Below, in pieces: positions 44,902 to 52,794 of a DNA stretch of 64,000 nucleotides. How positions within the stretch are numbered: position 1 is the first letter of the stretch; every line of letters begins with the position of its first letter. The stretch is from contig NZ_AZDJ01000013.1 of NCBI RefSeq assembly GCF_001434705.1, positions 204,592 through 268,591 of the forward strand. Reading direction: 5' to 3'. The position numbers were made by a program, and so were the translations under genes. The stretch comes from Lacticaseibacillus nasuensis JCM 17158. GTDB lineage: Bacteria > Bacillota > Bacilli > Lactobacillales > Lactobacillaceae. The notes under the pieces are model-generated. The model did no database searches, had not been told where the DNA came from, and was given only the letters and a program-made list of their open reading frames with translations.

Positions 44902-45120
44902 ATGGATAAACTGACTTTGCGTACCACCATCGCGGACATCGCCGACACTTTGACCAGTGAGCAATTCACCGAGCCGCAGCTGGCAGCCCGCCTCGCCGCC
45001 TGGCAGGAACAGGCCCCAGACGCGACGCCGGCCGAGCTCACCACTTACGCGCTGAACGAGGCGCGAACCTACAGCGAGGAATTGCTGACGCGGGTGCTCA
45101 CCGCCGTGTTGGCCGATTAA
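44902..45120 (+). CDS. Small unknown protein (72 aa)
   Basis: A 72-residue acidic, helical protein (MDKLTLRTTIADIADTLTSEQFTEPQL) with no cysteine and no membrane segment. GGAGG lies 6 nt before the ATG, and TATACT lies at a suitable distance upstream with a weak -35 (TTAGAG, 18 bp). It is divergent from the DUF3013 gene and overlaps the stop of the yxeA gene by 4 nt in a tail-to-tail arrangement. I do not recognise a family. The composition (TSEQF, QLAARLAAW, NEARTYSEELLTRVL) looks like a folded helical protein. Confidence 0.65.
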   Translation: MDKLTLRTTIADIADTLTSEQFTEPQLAARLAAWQEQAPDATPAELTTYALNEARTYSEELLTRVLTAVLAD

Positions 45121-45509
45121 TCGAGCTTTGCTTTCACCTTTGCCGGCAGCGCGCTAGCCACCACCGGATTGGGCCCGCTGATCACCCGTTTTTGCGAAAT
45201 CGTGGCCTTGACATAGGTGCCTGGCGCCAGCCGCTGCGGATTGGTTTTCTCGAGGCTACTAAAATCGACGTGCCGCACTTGGCCGCTGGTGGTCACCCAG
45301 GTCACGTGCTTGTATTCGTAGGTGTAGACCTGCTTGCCGTTAATTCGATACGGCGAGCCGTCGTCGTTTTTCGAGGCGACCTTTTGGCTTGCCCCTACCT
45401 TGGCGTAGGCCGTTACGCCGTGGTACGTCGTGTCCCAATAGCGATACACCTGCCAGCCACCGATGGCCAGTAATGCGACAACAACCAAGCCAATGATGCG
45501 TTTTTTCAT
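45117..45509 (-). CDS. YxeA family exported protein
   Basis: A 130-residue protein with an N-terminal membrane or signal segment (about 4-22) followed by a small extracytoplasmic domain. AYAKV near residue 37, YTYEYKHVTWVTTSGQVRHVDF and LAPGTYVKATISQKRVIS are the family pattern (DUF1093/YxeA, an OB-like fold). Function unknown; YxeA proteins are often linked with envelope-stress operons. It follows the membrane protein gene with a 4-nt overlap. Confidence 0.85.
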   Translation of the reverse strand: MKKRIIGLVVVALLAIGGWQVYRYWDTTYHGVTAYAKVGASQKVASKNDDGSPYRINGKQVYTYEYKHVTWVTTSGQVRHVDFSSLEKTNPQRLAPGTYVKATISQKRVISGPNPVVASALPAKVKAKLD

Positions 45510-45889
45510 CGTAACGCTCCTTGTGGGTCGGACACGACGCGTGACCGGTGGCGAATCAATACCGCCAGCACCACCGCGTGCACCACCAAAATAATCGGCA
45601 TGAAGTTGGGAATTAGAATATAGGCAACGAACGCGCAGGTGCCAATGGTGTTAGTCACCATCAGCTTCACCGAGCGCAGCGACTTGGCGTAGGCCAACAC
45701 GTGCAGCAATAACCCAACTAGCGCCAGCCACCACCACTGGTTCTGCCACGCCAGCAACAACTTCGCCACGGCACCGACGCTGAAGCCTTGCGCCACCGCC
45801 ATGGCCCCGGCGCCGGCCAGCATCACCGCGGCAAAGCACCAATATAACACACCGTATAAGGCTGGCAGTTTGATCCAAGAGAGTTTCAT
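45506..45889 (-). CDS. Small membrane protein, unknown
   Basis: A 127-residue protein with four probable membrane segments (about 10-35, 48-64, 76-96 and 98-112). The start follows TAGGAGG by good spacing. I do not recognise a family. It overlaps the yxeA-type gene by 4 nt, so the two are coupled and may work together at the membrane. A TATACT -10 lies upstream, back to back with the tRNA promoter. Confidence 0.75.
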   Translation of the reverse strand: MKLSWIKLPALYGVLYWCFAAVMLAGAGAMAVAQGFSVGAVAKLLLAWQNQWWWLALVGLLLHVLAYAKSLRSVKLMVTNTIGTCAFVAYILIPNFMPIILVVHAVVLAVLIRHRSRVVSDPQGALR

Positions 45890-45961
45890 CGCGATTTCCT
45901 CCTACCCAATTAAATCTAGTATAACTTGCAACTCCGAGAACGCCATTTTACCGGAACACCT

Positions 45962-45989
45962 TTGCAAAATTCTAAGCATTTGCTATACT
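45962..45989 (+). promoter_or_regulatory. Promoter of the tRNA-Ser gene
   Basis: TTGCAA and TATACT are 16 bp apart, and TGC before the -10 makes it an extended -10. Transcription would start near 45996. Confidence 0.8.
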
Positions 45990-46004
45990 AAGAAACGTTG
46001 TTAT

Positions 46005-46092
46005 GGAGAGTTGGCAGAGTGGTAATGCAACGGACTCGAAATCCGTCGAACCGGGTCATTCCGGCGCGCAGGTTCAAATCCTGTACTCTCCT
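46005..46092 (+). tRNA. tRNA-Ser(CGA)
   Basis: A complete cloverleaf: acceptor GGAGAGT / ACTCTCC, anticodon stem ACGGA / TCCGT around CTCGAAA (anticodon CGA at 46037-46039, reading UCG), a long variable arm with CCGG / CCGG as expected for serine, and a T arm GCAGG-TTCAAAT-CCTGT. The CCA end is not encoded. The base after the acceptor stem is T, where most bacterial tRNA-Ser have G. The 3' end is the probable phage attachment site. Confidence 0.96.
46076..46092 (+). other. Probable attachment core at the tRNA-Ser 3' end
   Basis: The phage sequence begins at the 3' end of the tRNA gene, the usual target of tyrosine integrases; Lactobacillus phage mv4 is known to integrate at a tRNA-Ser gene. 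The core limits cannot be fixed without the other att site. Confidence 0.5.
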
Positions 46093-46119
46093 TATCTAGG
46101 ACTTTGTTGGTCTTCGTTG

Positions 46120-46159
46120 AAGCCCCGAAATGCTGATATATAGGCATTTCGGGGCTTTT
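46120..46159 (+). terminator. Terminator after the tRNA gene
   Basis: A perfect 14-bp stem AAGCCCCGAAATGC / GCATTTCGGGGCTT with a 10-nt A/T-rich loop is followed by TTTT on the plus strand. It ends tRNA-Ser transcripts and lies just inside the prophage. Confidence 0.8.
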
Positions 46160-46292
46160 GGTTTGCGTTGCTTTTCGTTGTTTTTAAATCTTGCGTGCAT
46201 TTTGTGTGCACCGCTAGTGCAGTGGTACCAACGGGTTTCAATGACGTATACCAATTCGTGTGCAAAAATCGATGCGCAATATGAGCATATCG
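46160..46292. other. Gene-free prophage end, possible integrase arm sites
   Basis: No gene is seen. Short repeats cluster here: GTGTGCA at 46204-46210 and 46258-46264, GCGTGCA at 46193-46199, and CGTTG three times (twice at a 10-bp interval). Such repeats beside an att core can be arm-type integrase sites; this is an inference. Confidence 0.3.
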
Positions 46293-46321
46293 TTGATTCA
46301 TCGAACACATGTTTGTATAAT
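46293..46321 (+). promoter_or_regulatory. Promoter of the prophage-edge gene
   Basis: TTGATT and TATAAT are exactly 17 bp apart on the plus strand, opposite in direction to the late operon. Transcription would start near 46328, about 13 nt before the ATG. Confidence 0.8.
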
Positions 46322-46340
46322 GCTTCTGAGGCGAAGCGCT

Positions 46341-46523
46341 ATGAAAGATTTCGGCTACTTCAATCAAATAGCAATCTTGATTCGTAAGGAATTCCCACAG
46401 CTCGGATGCTGGGCGTTGCCTAGCTGGCACGTCGAGGGGTTCTCAATCACGCTCGACTACTACATCAGCCAAGACGCGCACGCAACTGTCACCCTGTACT
46501 GGGGTGGCGATGAGCCAAATTAA
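46341..46523 (+). CDS. Prophage-edge small protein (60 aa), possible lysogenic-conversion gene
   Basis: A 60-residue frame, MKDFGYFNQIAILIRKEFPQ onward, ending YWGGDEPN. GAGG lies 9 nt before the ATG at 46341 and a near-consensus promoter lies immediately upstream. It is read against the late operon and lies between the endolysin terminator and the tRNA, where phages often carry genes expressed in the lysogen. It has no signal peptide; it contains one cysteine and many aromatic residues (HVEGFSITLDYYISQ). I do not recognise a family. The frame also extends upstream, but without a promoter or ribosome site. Confidence 0.55.
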   Translation: MKDFGYFNQIAILIRKEFPQLGCWALPSWHVEGFSITLDYYISQDAHATVTLYWGGDEPN

Positions 46524-46570
46524 TAGGAAGTAACACGTTTCAGATTTCATTCTTGGAGCGTGTTTGTGGC

Positions 46571-46606
46571 AAAAAAATATGCCCTCGACCAGATGGCCGA
46601 GGGCAT
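46571..46606 (-). terminator. Terminator of the prophage late operon
   Basis: ATGCCCTCG / CGAGGGCAT with a 10-nt loop, followed by seven T residues (after one A) on the minus strand, directly after the endolysin stop. Confidence 0.93.
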
Positions 46607-46612
46607 TGTTGT

Positions 46613-47692
46613 CTAGTACTTGAGCTTTTGCCCAGGGTAGATGGTGTACGGGCTCTTGATGTCATTCTTCGTGGCCAGCGTCGCCCATGCCACGCCCAGC
46701 TTTGAGCCAATGCCGGACAGAGTGTCGCCAGACTTGACCGTGTAGGTGCGTGCCGCAGGAGCAGCCATAGTGGCCCCGTTGATGATGGCCTGCACCTCAT
46801 CGTACCAGGTGCCAAGGATAGCCTTCCGGGTCGAGCCGGTGCCGAAGACGCCTTTCTTGGTCTCGGCCGCCAGGGCCTTCATCGCGGTCGCCTTGCTAGT
46901 GGACTTCATCAGGTAGTTGGCCGCGGCCTGCACCCCGGTGTAGTACTTGCCGAGCGTCTTGACCCGGGTCTTGCCGTTGCCAGTCTTCCCAGCGACGGTA
47001 TCGGTGGCCATGCGCCAGACCGTTTTCTTTTTGGTCGAGTAGGTGGCCTTCTTAGCAACAATCTTAACAGCAGTCGTCACCTTGGCGGCCGCCGTCTTGA
47101 CTTTGCTAGCCTTGGCAATGGCGTTCCAACCTGCTGCACTGACATATGCAACATTTCGATCAAGACTACCACCTGAGCTGAACTGCCAGATAGTTGCTGA
47201 CTTCCAGGCTCCGGTGGAGTAGATGAAGGACGGCACCGTCCAGCTGGCCGCATTAGTCGGGTAGCCTGCGATCCACAGGCCGCAGTACGGTGCGCAGGAA
47301 GCTACCTGGGCGATTGCCGAGGCCTGCACGTAGATTACTGGCCAGACGCCCGTCTTGCTATGGATGCGCTTGACGAAGGTAAGCGCCCAGGACTTGCTCC
47401 CCCAGGCAGCGTTTTGACCGGCTTCCCAGTCCAAGGCCAGGATGCCCTTGCCGACATAGTTCTTGATTTGCGCGATGAAGTAATCGGCTTCCTTGGCCGG
47501 GTCACCACCGCTGGCGTAATGGTAGAGCCCCCGCAGGTGCCCCGCCTTGCCCGCCGCGTCCCACTGCGCGTTACACAATGGGTTGACGTAGCTGCGGCCC
47601 TGCGTGGCCTTGATGATGGTGAAGTCGATGCCGGACATGCCGGCTTGAGCGGCCGTCTGGTAGCTCGACACGTCGATGCCTTTCATAGTCAT
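46613..47692 (-). CDS. Phage endolysin: GH25 muramidase, two CW_7-like repeats, LysM
   Basis: A 359-residue lysin. The GH25 domain (about 1-195) has [16 protein letters not shown] (the catalytic Asp and Glu) and [16 protein letters not shown]. Two repeats resembling the Cpl-7 cell-wall-binding motif follow: about 230-265 ([20 protein letters not shown], then [12 protein letters not shown]) and about 275-310 ([20 protein letters not shown], then [10 protein letters not shown]). A C-terminal LysM (about 316-359) completes it. The ATG at 47692 follows GGAGG by 7 nt and overlaps the holin stop by 4 nt. There is no signal peptide, so export depends on the holin. Confidence 0.93.
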   Translation of the reverse strand: MTMKGIDVSSYQTAAQAGMSGIDFTIIKATQGRSYVNPLCNAQWDAAGKAGHLRGLYHYASGGDPAKEADYFIAQIKNYVGKGILALDWEAGQNAAWGSKSWALTFVKRIHSKTGVWPVIYVQASAIAQVASCAPYCGLWIAGYPTNAASWTVPSFIYSTGAWKSATIWQFSSGGSLDRNVAYVSAAGWNAIAKASKVKTAAAKVTTAVKIVAKKATYSTKKKTVWRMATDTVAGKTGNGKTRVKTLGKYYTGVQAAANYLMKSTSKATAMKALAAETKKGVFGTGSTRKAILGTWYDEVQAIINGATMAAPAARTYTVKSGDTLSGIGSKLGVAWATLATKNDIKSPYTIYPGQKLKY

Positions 47693-47937
47693 GCGTTATC
47701 CTCCTTCTTAGGCTTATCGTAGGTCAGTGCCTGCGAGCTGTCGCCCACACCAGCAGTGGTCGGGTCAACGGTAACGCCTAGCGCCGTGGCCACCATAGCC
47801 GCCACGTTCATGACAGTGTTCACGGTGTCATCACTGATACCCAGCCCAAAGCTGGTGTTGGCAATATAAAAGCAGGCACCAATGATGCCTGCCCAGAACG
47901 GCCACGACTTTAGCCGGGCCTTCATATTCAGTTTCAT
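47689..47937 (-). CDS. Phage holin, phi LC3-type
   Basis: An 82-residue protein with two membrane segments (about 12-30 and 42-60) and a charged C-terminus ([16 protein letters not shown]). [18 protein letters not shown] and [32 protein letters not shown] fit the phi LC3 holin family. It permeabilises the membrane to release the endolysin encoded next to it, with which it overlaps by 4 nt. Confidence 0.92.
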   Translation of the reverse strand: MKLNMKARLKSWPFWAGIIGACFYIANTSFGLGISDDTVNTVMNVAAMVATALGVTVDPTTAGVGDSSQALTYDKPKKEDNA

Positions 47938-48329
47938 GCTGATTCCTCCTGATTTTTGATTGGCAAGGCCAGTACCTTTTTATACAAAGCCTCACCAGTG
48001 CCGTTTCCGCCTAATGCTTTGTAGCTGGTGAAAAGATAACCCAGGTCGTCTAAGTCGCCGGTACTGATGCTCCCGCGCTCTATGTGCCCATTACACAGCT
48101 CGTATATCTCGTGGTGTAGTAAAGCCACCATGCCAGCGTGTTGAAGCCGGTCGTTGTCTTCCAGCATCGCGAGTTTACGCTCATGGGCGCCGCGGTCTAA
48201 TTCGATTCGTCTCTTGATTGTCTTCGCCCCCCAAACGATTGCGCCCACGATGCCGGTACCAGTGATTGCGGTGACAACCGTATTGAGATGCACGACGTGG
48301 TCTATAAATTCTGGATCGAAAGGATTCAC
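47934..48329 (-). CDS. Membrane-anchored holin-accessory phage protein
   Basis: A 131-residue protein. The GTG at 48329 is taken as start because it overlaps the XkdX stop (GTGTGA) and AAGG lies upstream. One membrane segment (about 17-35, TAITGTGIVGAIVWGA), a charged coiled-coil region, then a C-terminal domain with HHEIYELCNGHIERGSIST and YKALGGNGTGEALYKKVLALPI, a pattern I know from lactobacillus phage lysis regions. Exact function unknown; its place before the holin suggests a lysis role. Confidence 0.8.
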   Translation of the reverse strand: MNPFDPEFIDHVVHLNTVVTAITGTGIVGAIVWGAKTIKRRIELDRGAHERKLAMLEDNDRLQHAGMVALLHHEIYELCNGHIERGSISTGDLDDLGYLFTSYKALGGNGTGEALYKKVLALPIKNQEESA

Positions 48330-48460
48330 ACTTCTGCCGCCTTCTCCCCTGTCAGTTCGTCCGCCTCGGCCTGTGTCAGCCACCCGATGGACACAAAAAG
48401 CGGCAAGTCTGCCGCCGTGTAGATACCCATCTGATAGTAAAGTTTTATTTGGTCAGCCAT
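48326..48460 (-). CDS. XkdX family small phage protein
   Basis: A 44-residue protein read directly from the sequence, MADQIKLYYQMGIYTAADLPLF, then VSIGWLTQAEADELTGEKAAEV. It matches the XkdX pattern (YxxGxY...FVxxGxLTxxEAxELTGE). GGAGG precedes the ATG at 48460. It overlaps both its neighbours by a few bases. XkdX proteins lie between the tail-fibre and lysis genes of many siphophages; their role is unknown. Confidence 0.9.
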   Translation of the reverse strand: MADQIKLYYQMGIYTAADLPLFVSIGWLTQAEADELTGEKAAEV

Positions 48461-48896
48461 CTTTTACCTCCATTTCTGCCACCCGCTTCATGAGCGCCGC
48501 GTTAGTCAGCATGAGTTGGGCGGTCGTCTTCATCATTTGCGCGTTGATTAAGTCCTGCGCGTCAGGCACCGGCATATCAGCCGCCTTGGCGAGTTCATTC
48601 GCCTTTGCTTGATCAACGGCAAGGTGCCCATCAATCAGTTTCGTTGCTCCCGGAATCGCTTGTTCTAGCTCCGACTCAAGAACCAGTTGGTCGCCACTCG
48701 GGTCAGTGCCATAGCCAGTCAAGTACCCGTCAGCGTCAGTCTCAAATGAAATGCGATAGTACAGCTCACCACCAACCAATTTTGACACTCCGACAATAAT
48801 CTTACTTGCAATGTCGTCAGGGACTTCCACGTCACCGTGAACGGGTGATGTTGCAATAATGTACCCGTCTCTGTCTGTCTTTAGCTTAAGCTTCAA
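48453..48896 (-). CDS. Phage protein between Tal and XkdX, DUF2977-like
   Basis: A 147-residue protein. The N-terminal half (MKLKLKTDRDGYIIATSPVHGDVEVPDDIA) is a beta-rich segment resembling DUF2977-type phage proteins, and the C-terminal half (about 85-145) is helical with heptad character. It overlaps the tal gene by 4 nt and xkdX by 8 nt. Its place suggests a baseplate accessory or host-binding role, but I cannot name it with confidence. Confidence 0.75.
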   Translation of the reverse strand: MKLKLKTDRDGYIIATSPVHGDVEVPDDIASKIIVGVSKLVGGELYYRISFETDADGYLTGYGTDPSGDQLVLESELEQAIPGATKLIDGHLAVDQAKANELAKAADMPVPDAQDLINAQMMKTTAQLMLTNAALMKRVAEMEVKDG

Positions 48897-51295
48897 TATT
48901 CGTACACCCCCTGTAATACCTTGCTCGCAGCTAAGTTTGACCCGTTGTTGGCATATCCCTTCAAAGTTGTGTCAGTAACATAGATGTACTTGATGCCGAA
49001 CGTGTTCTTGCCAGCGTTTCCGACAAAGCAATCAATACCGCGTCCACTATGGTCAGCAGCAAACCATTTCGGAATGAATGTCATCGTATAGTCGCTTGCC
49101 CCCGGAGCGTTCGTTTTACCAGTGCCCCACAATAGAACAATTCCATTCAGGCAATCACTAATGGGCTTAGAAAGGGTGAGCGTCGTAGTGCCGCCCATGC
49201 CCCACGCGCCTGACCATAGTTTTGTTCCAATCGAGTTCAGTCGTGATAGCCCCCATGCATCTAAGACACCGGAGGTCACCTTGTTGTCGGCCGAGATGGT
49301 TTGTAGTTGTAACCCCAGCGGGCCGATACCGTACACATCCTTGGACTTGTCATTGTTGACGTGAACTACGTCTAGCCCACTATCGAGGCTCATCATCATA
49401 TGGGAATCGTCTTTCAGTACTGTAACGGATTCTCCGTCAATAACCACCGACGAAACCGTGTTCGAGTCCTTGTCCAAGTTCAGCACCTGCACAGTCCCGG
49501 TATCAGAGTCCAGTTCAGCTACAGTGGACGTTCCATCAAGCGCCACGTGTTGTGCCTGTACAGAAGACCAGTTAGCAGCCACAAATGATTGCTCACCATT
49601 AGCCTTGGTGACCTCGTATACTACGCCGTCTGCGGCGGTCATCGCCCCTTCGTACGTGTTTCCGTCTTGGATACTAGGGGTGAGTACAATCATTGCGCCA
49701 TTAATGGTTCCGTCTGTATCAATGCTGAATGTTCCACTTTCATTAGCAAAGGTGCTACCAGTGATAGTCTTACCCACGATGTTATCAGCAATTAGGCTTG
49801 ATTCGATTTGCGTATCCTGCCAAGTTTTCCCGTCCCAAGTCTTAGCAGATGCTGGAGTCGCACCATCAGCCGGTTGCAACCACACGGCATTGACTGGCAA
49901 GTTGGCCGTGTCAGGCACGGTCGCGGACTTAATGAAGGTTCTATTTGCATAGGCTGATGCCTGTGCTTTTTCGGCAACTTGAACAGCGCTGGCGGCAGTA
50001 GTCTGAGCAGTGTCAGCAGTATCCTGTGCGGTAGACGCAGTAGTCTGCGCAGTGTTAGCTGTGGCCTGTGCTTTATCTGCTTTATCATCAACCGTAGCTG
50101 CGTAGCTAAAGGCCGTTGTAGCCTTGCTGACTGCATCTTCAGCAGTTTTAGCTGCCTGTTTAATCTGCGCTGATGTCTGGTCATGCTCAATTTTAAAGTC
50201 GCCTAGTATCATAGTGCTGTTTGACGGAATCGAGTAACACTTGTCAACCTCAAGCACGGTCGCTGACAAGTATAAATTCTGCGCTTCGTCTTCAACGCTA
50301 ACGGTATCGCCCTTGCTTAGCTCAGATGGCACACGCGCCATCGTGACGGTGTAGTTCACGGCGGGGTGATTGTACTGCTTTAGGTCAGCCAGTGCAGACT
50401 GCAATAGGGTAGCTTGAGTCGTGGCATCATAAGTCTTCACCATTTGTAGATGGCTAGACTCTGGTGTTGGATTGTTATTGCTCCGCAGGCGAGACCATGT
50501 GCGGATAGCGATAGTGTCGCGCAGTACCCCGTCACTTCCGAGAACAAACTGGCCAGTCGAGTCGGTCCACTTATATCCCACGAGATTAAGCGGTGCAGTC
50601 TTGCCGTCTGTCGTTGAACCATAGGCTTTAATGCTTGTGTGTAAGTCAGCCGTGCTGGTCTCACTCACAATCTGGCTAATATCAGTGCCTTGCCGTAGCG
50701 TCACGTTGGTGTTACTACCCAGCTTGTTCACCACGTTTAGATATCGGTGTACAACGGTCATGCCCTCAATCGTAAATGTATAATAGAGGCTTACGCCGAA
50801 GTCATTTGCAACTTCCAACATGCGGTCATAGCTAGTTTGCTCGCTGGTAAATTCAAGCGTGCGTACATTGGTAGGGATTTCGTTGAGGCCAAGTTCCCAG
50901 CCGGAATCTGCGCAGAACATGGCAAAGTATTGGGCAAATGTCATCGCTTTGGTAGCCGTGTGGGCTCCCACAATTTCATTTTTCAGATCATTACCGGCAT
51001 CATCAGCCTGAAAGTTGATTGAGCACCCGGTGTTGTCAACCTGCGTGTTCTGAATCGTCATAAAGTGCCCAACACCGCGGTCGTCTTCATAAAGTATATA
51101 GTTACCGCCCTCGCCCACAACCATATTGATTGCGTCGTTCAGGTCATCCTTGGCAAAGTAAACATTGCCAGTCAAAGCGACAGTACTTGCTGTGGTGCTT
51201 TGTGCTTCAATCTCACCGGCTATCCTAAACCGTCCGCGTTCAGTTGAGGCAATACCCAGCAGGTTATACTGGCGGTCCGTAAAGTAAAAGTCCAT
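48893..51295 (-). CDS. Tail-associated baseplate protein (Tal, prophage endopeptidase tail family)
   Basis: An 800-residue protein. The first 350 residues fit the gp27-like Tal base (MDFYFTDRQYNLLGIASTERGRFRI, RTLEFTSEQTSYDRMLEVANDFG, KGDTVSVEDEAQNLYLSATVLEVDK). A helical collar follows (about 375-445) with Thr/Ala repeats such as TANTAQTTASTAQDTADTAQ. The C-terminal 350 residues are beta-rich, likely fibre or receptor-binding. No peptidoglycan hydrolase motif is seen. It begins at the Dit stop (TAATG). Its role is host recognition and genome delivery at the tail tip. Confidence 0.9.
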   Translation of the reverse strand: MDFYFTDRQYNLLGIASTERGRFRIAGEIEAQSTTASTVALTGNVYFAKDDLNDAINMVVGEGGNYILYEDDRGVGHFMTIQNTQVDNTGCSINFQADDAGNDLKNEIVGAHTATKAMTFAQYFAMFCADSGWELGLNEIPTNVRTLEFTSEQTSYDRMLEVANDFGVSLYYTFTIEGMTVVHRYLNVVNKLGSNTNVTLRQGTDISQIVSETSTADLHTSIKAYGSTTDGKTAPLNLVGYKWTDSTGQFVLGSDGVLRDTIAIRTWSRLRSNNNPTPESSHLQMVKTYDATTQATLLQSALADLKQYNHPAVNYTVTMARVPSELSKGDTVSVEDEAQNLYLSATVLEVDKCYSIPSNSTMILGDFKIEHDQTSAQIKQAAKTAEDAVSKATTAFSYAATVDDKADKAQATANTAQTTASTAQDTADTAQTTAASAVQVAEKAQASAYANRTFIKSATVPDTANLPVNAVWLQPADGATPASAKTWDGKTWQDTQIESSLIADNIVGKTITGSTFANESGTFSIDTDGTINGAMIVLTPSIQDGNTYEGAMTAADGVVYEVTKANGEQSFVAANWSSVQAQHVALDGTSTVAELDSDTGTVQVLNLDKDSNTVSSVVIDGESVTVLKDDSHMMMSLDSGLDVVHVNNDKSKDVYGIGPLGLQLQTISADNKVTSGVLDAWGLSRLNSIGTKLWSGAWGMGGTTTLTLSKPISDCLNGIVLLWGTGKTNAPGASDYTMTFIPKWFAADHSGRGIDCFVGNAGKNTFGIKYIYVTDTTLKGYANNGSNLAASKVLQGVYEY

Positions 51296-52785
51296 TATAC
51301 ATACGCCTCCTGATAATTGACTGTGATAGTTGGCTGGGTCGCCCAGCTGCTGCCATCAACTGTAATTGTGTTATTGCCGGGTGTCAGATAGAAGTCGTCC
51401 CAATGATTGCCGATTTCTTGCAGTCCACGGTCCTCAACGCCGTTCACTAGAATCTTTTTGTTTTGTGTATCAATCGTGACCACATCGCCATCCGCAAACA
51501 AATTGGGAATGTCTGTGACTGTCGTCTCATTTTCCCAAGTGAACTTAGTATCTGTTAGCTCAATGTCAAGGTCGGCATTGTTTGAGTACTTCTGCGGCCA
51601 GATGGTTACACCAGTAATTTCCATTGCGCCAAGTTCTGCCATCGTGGTTGACCAGTGCCAACTGTGTTTGCCATTTATTTCATCCAGCTGCCAAGTTATG
51701 GTGTTACCCTTGCGTGTTATCTTAGCCTCAACGAATGTCTTCCAACTGGATGGAATTGCATAAGACTTAAGCGGGTGTACGGTGTCGCTCAGCGTCCCGA
51801 CGACACATTCAAAAGTACGATTTGCGGACGTATCAAGAGAATCACGCAAGATCGCTGCAATACCGCTTTTACCATCATTTTCCAAGTTGTACTCGACACG
51901 CCCAAAGCCTTTTTTCGTCGGCTTGAAGTCAACGCGGTTAGCGAATGTAAAGTAACCAGTCCTGACGCCATTGATATTGGTTCCGATCCCCCCGTGGATA
52001 GCCGGACCGTGCCAAACAGCGGCCGAGTTAGAAGCCCAAACTGGGGTAGCTACTTCTTTACTTGACCCCATACCAAACTTGAGCGACCCGTCAAAAGCGT
52101 TTGGATACTTGCTGTCATTCAAGCGGTATGGATAAGCCGTCACGCAGCTTTTATTTATCTCGGCGCCCGCCGGCTGGCTTCTGTAGCTCCACCAAAGTGC
52201 CCGGTCAGACTTAGTGCCATAGATCTTGTCCGGCGATTCAGCGTCACCAAACTCAAGGTAGCCACCAGCTGAGCTTGCAAGGCCCAAAAATCCATTGTCA
52301 CCGCTCATTGTGGCTGTAATGACGGGGTAAGACTTATAGCTGCCAGCGTTATTAAAGCTGACGGTGTCCGTGCCGTCAGTGTTGGTAGCTGTGGTGGTCG
52401 TCAGTGAACGTGCAACGCCATCGGGGACAATAAATGACAAGCTGATGGTGCCGCTTCGCCAGTCCTCAGCAATAGTTGGCTGGCTATCATAAATCGCAAG
52501 ATAATACACACCAATGTCATCACCAACGATTAGTTGCTTCGGTTCGTCAACGTCAATTGCGGCCGCAAGCTCACGGCGTAAGTTCGCAAGGTTAGCATTG
52601 GTGATAATGCCGGTAACCGTAATAGTCTTGGCGTCGCGGCTCATGTATTGCCACAACTGACCGTCTGACTGTCCGACCTTGACCATGGTATTGCTGTGAG
52701 CGGTCCCTACGTTGCGCTGCACGTCCGTGACATCGATCCATTGGCTCAACTCGACGCCGTTATAGATTAAACTTATTCCTGTCAT
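51295..52785 (-). CDS. Distal tail protein (Dit), long form with a carbohydrate-binding-type insertion
   Basis: A 496-residue Dit, about twice the usual length. The N-terminal Sipho_tail part (about 1-130) has ISLIYNGVELSQWIDVTDVQR and TITVTGIITNANLANLRRELAAAID, and the last 30 residues (NNTITVDGSSWATQPTITVNYQEAYV) complete the barrel. Between them (about 155-430) is an inserted beta-rich domain with many aromatic residues (YFTFANRVDFKPTKKGFGRVEY, WQLDEINGKHSWHWSTTM), like the evolved Dits of L. casei phages, which bind cell-wall polysaccharide. The ATG at 52785 follows AGGAGG; a GTG two codons upstream is too close. Confidence 0.9.
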   Translation of the reverse strand: MTGISLIYNGVELSQWIDVTDVQRNVGTAHSNTMVKVGQSDGQLWQYMSRDAKTITVTGIITNANLANLRRELAAAIDVDEPKQLIVGDDIGVYYLAIYDSQPTIAEDWRSGTISLSFIVPDGVARSLTTTTATNTDGTDTVSFNNAGSYKSYPVITATMSGDNGFLGLASSAGGYLEFGDAESPDKIYGTKSDRALWWSYRSQPAGAEINKSCVTAYPYRLNDSKYPNAFDGSLKFGMGSSKEVATPVWASNSAAVWHGPAIHGGIGTNINGVRTGYFTFANRVDFKPTKKGFGRVEYNLENDGKSGIAAILRDSLDTSANRTFECVVGTLSDTVHPLKSYAIPSSWKTFVEAKITRKGNTITWQLDEINGKHSWHWSTTMAELGAMEITGVTIWPQKYSNNADLDIELTDTKFTWENETTVTDIPNLFADGDVVTIDTQNKKILVNGVEDRGLQEIGNHWDDFYLTPGNNTITVDGSSWATQPTITVNYQEAYV

Positions 52786-52794
52786 AGTCACCTC

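Noticed and set aside
46092-46430. A 112-codon minus-strand frame between the tRNA gene and the endolysin
   Set aside because: It has no ribosome site and contains the tRNA terminator hairpin; it is antisense to the promoter and gene at 46293-46523.
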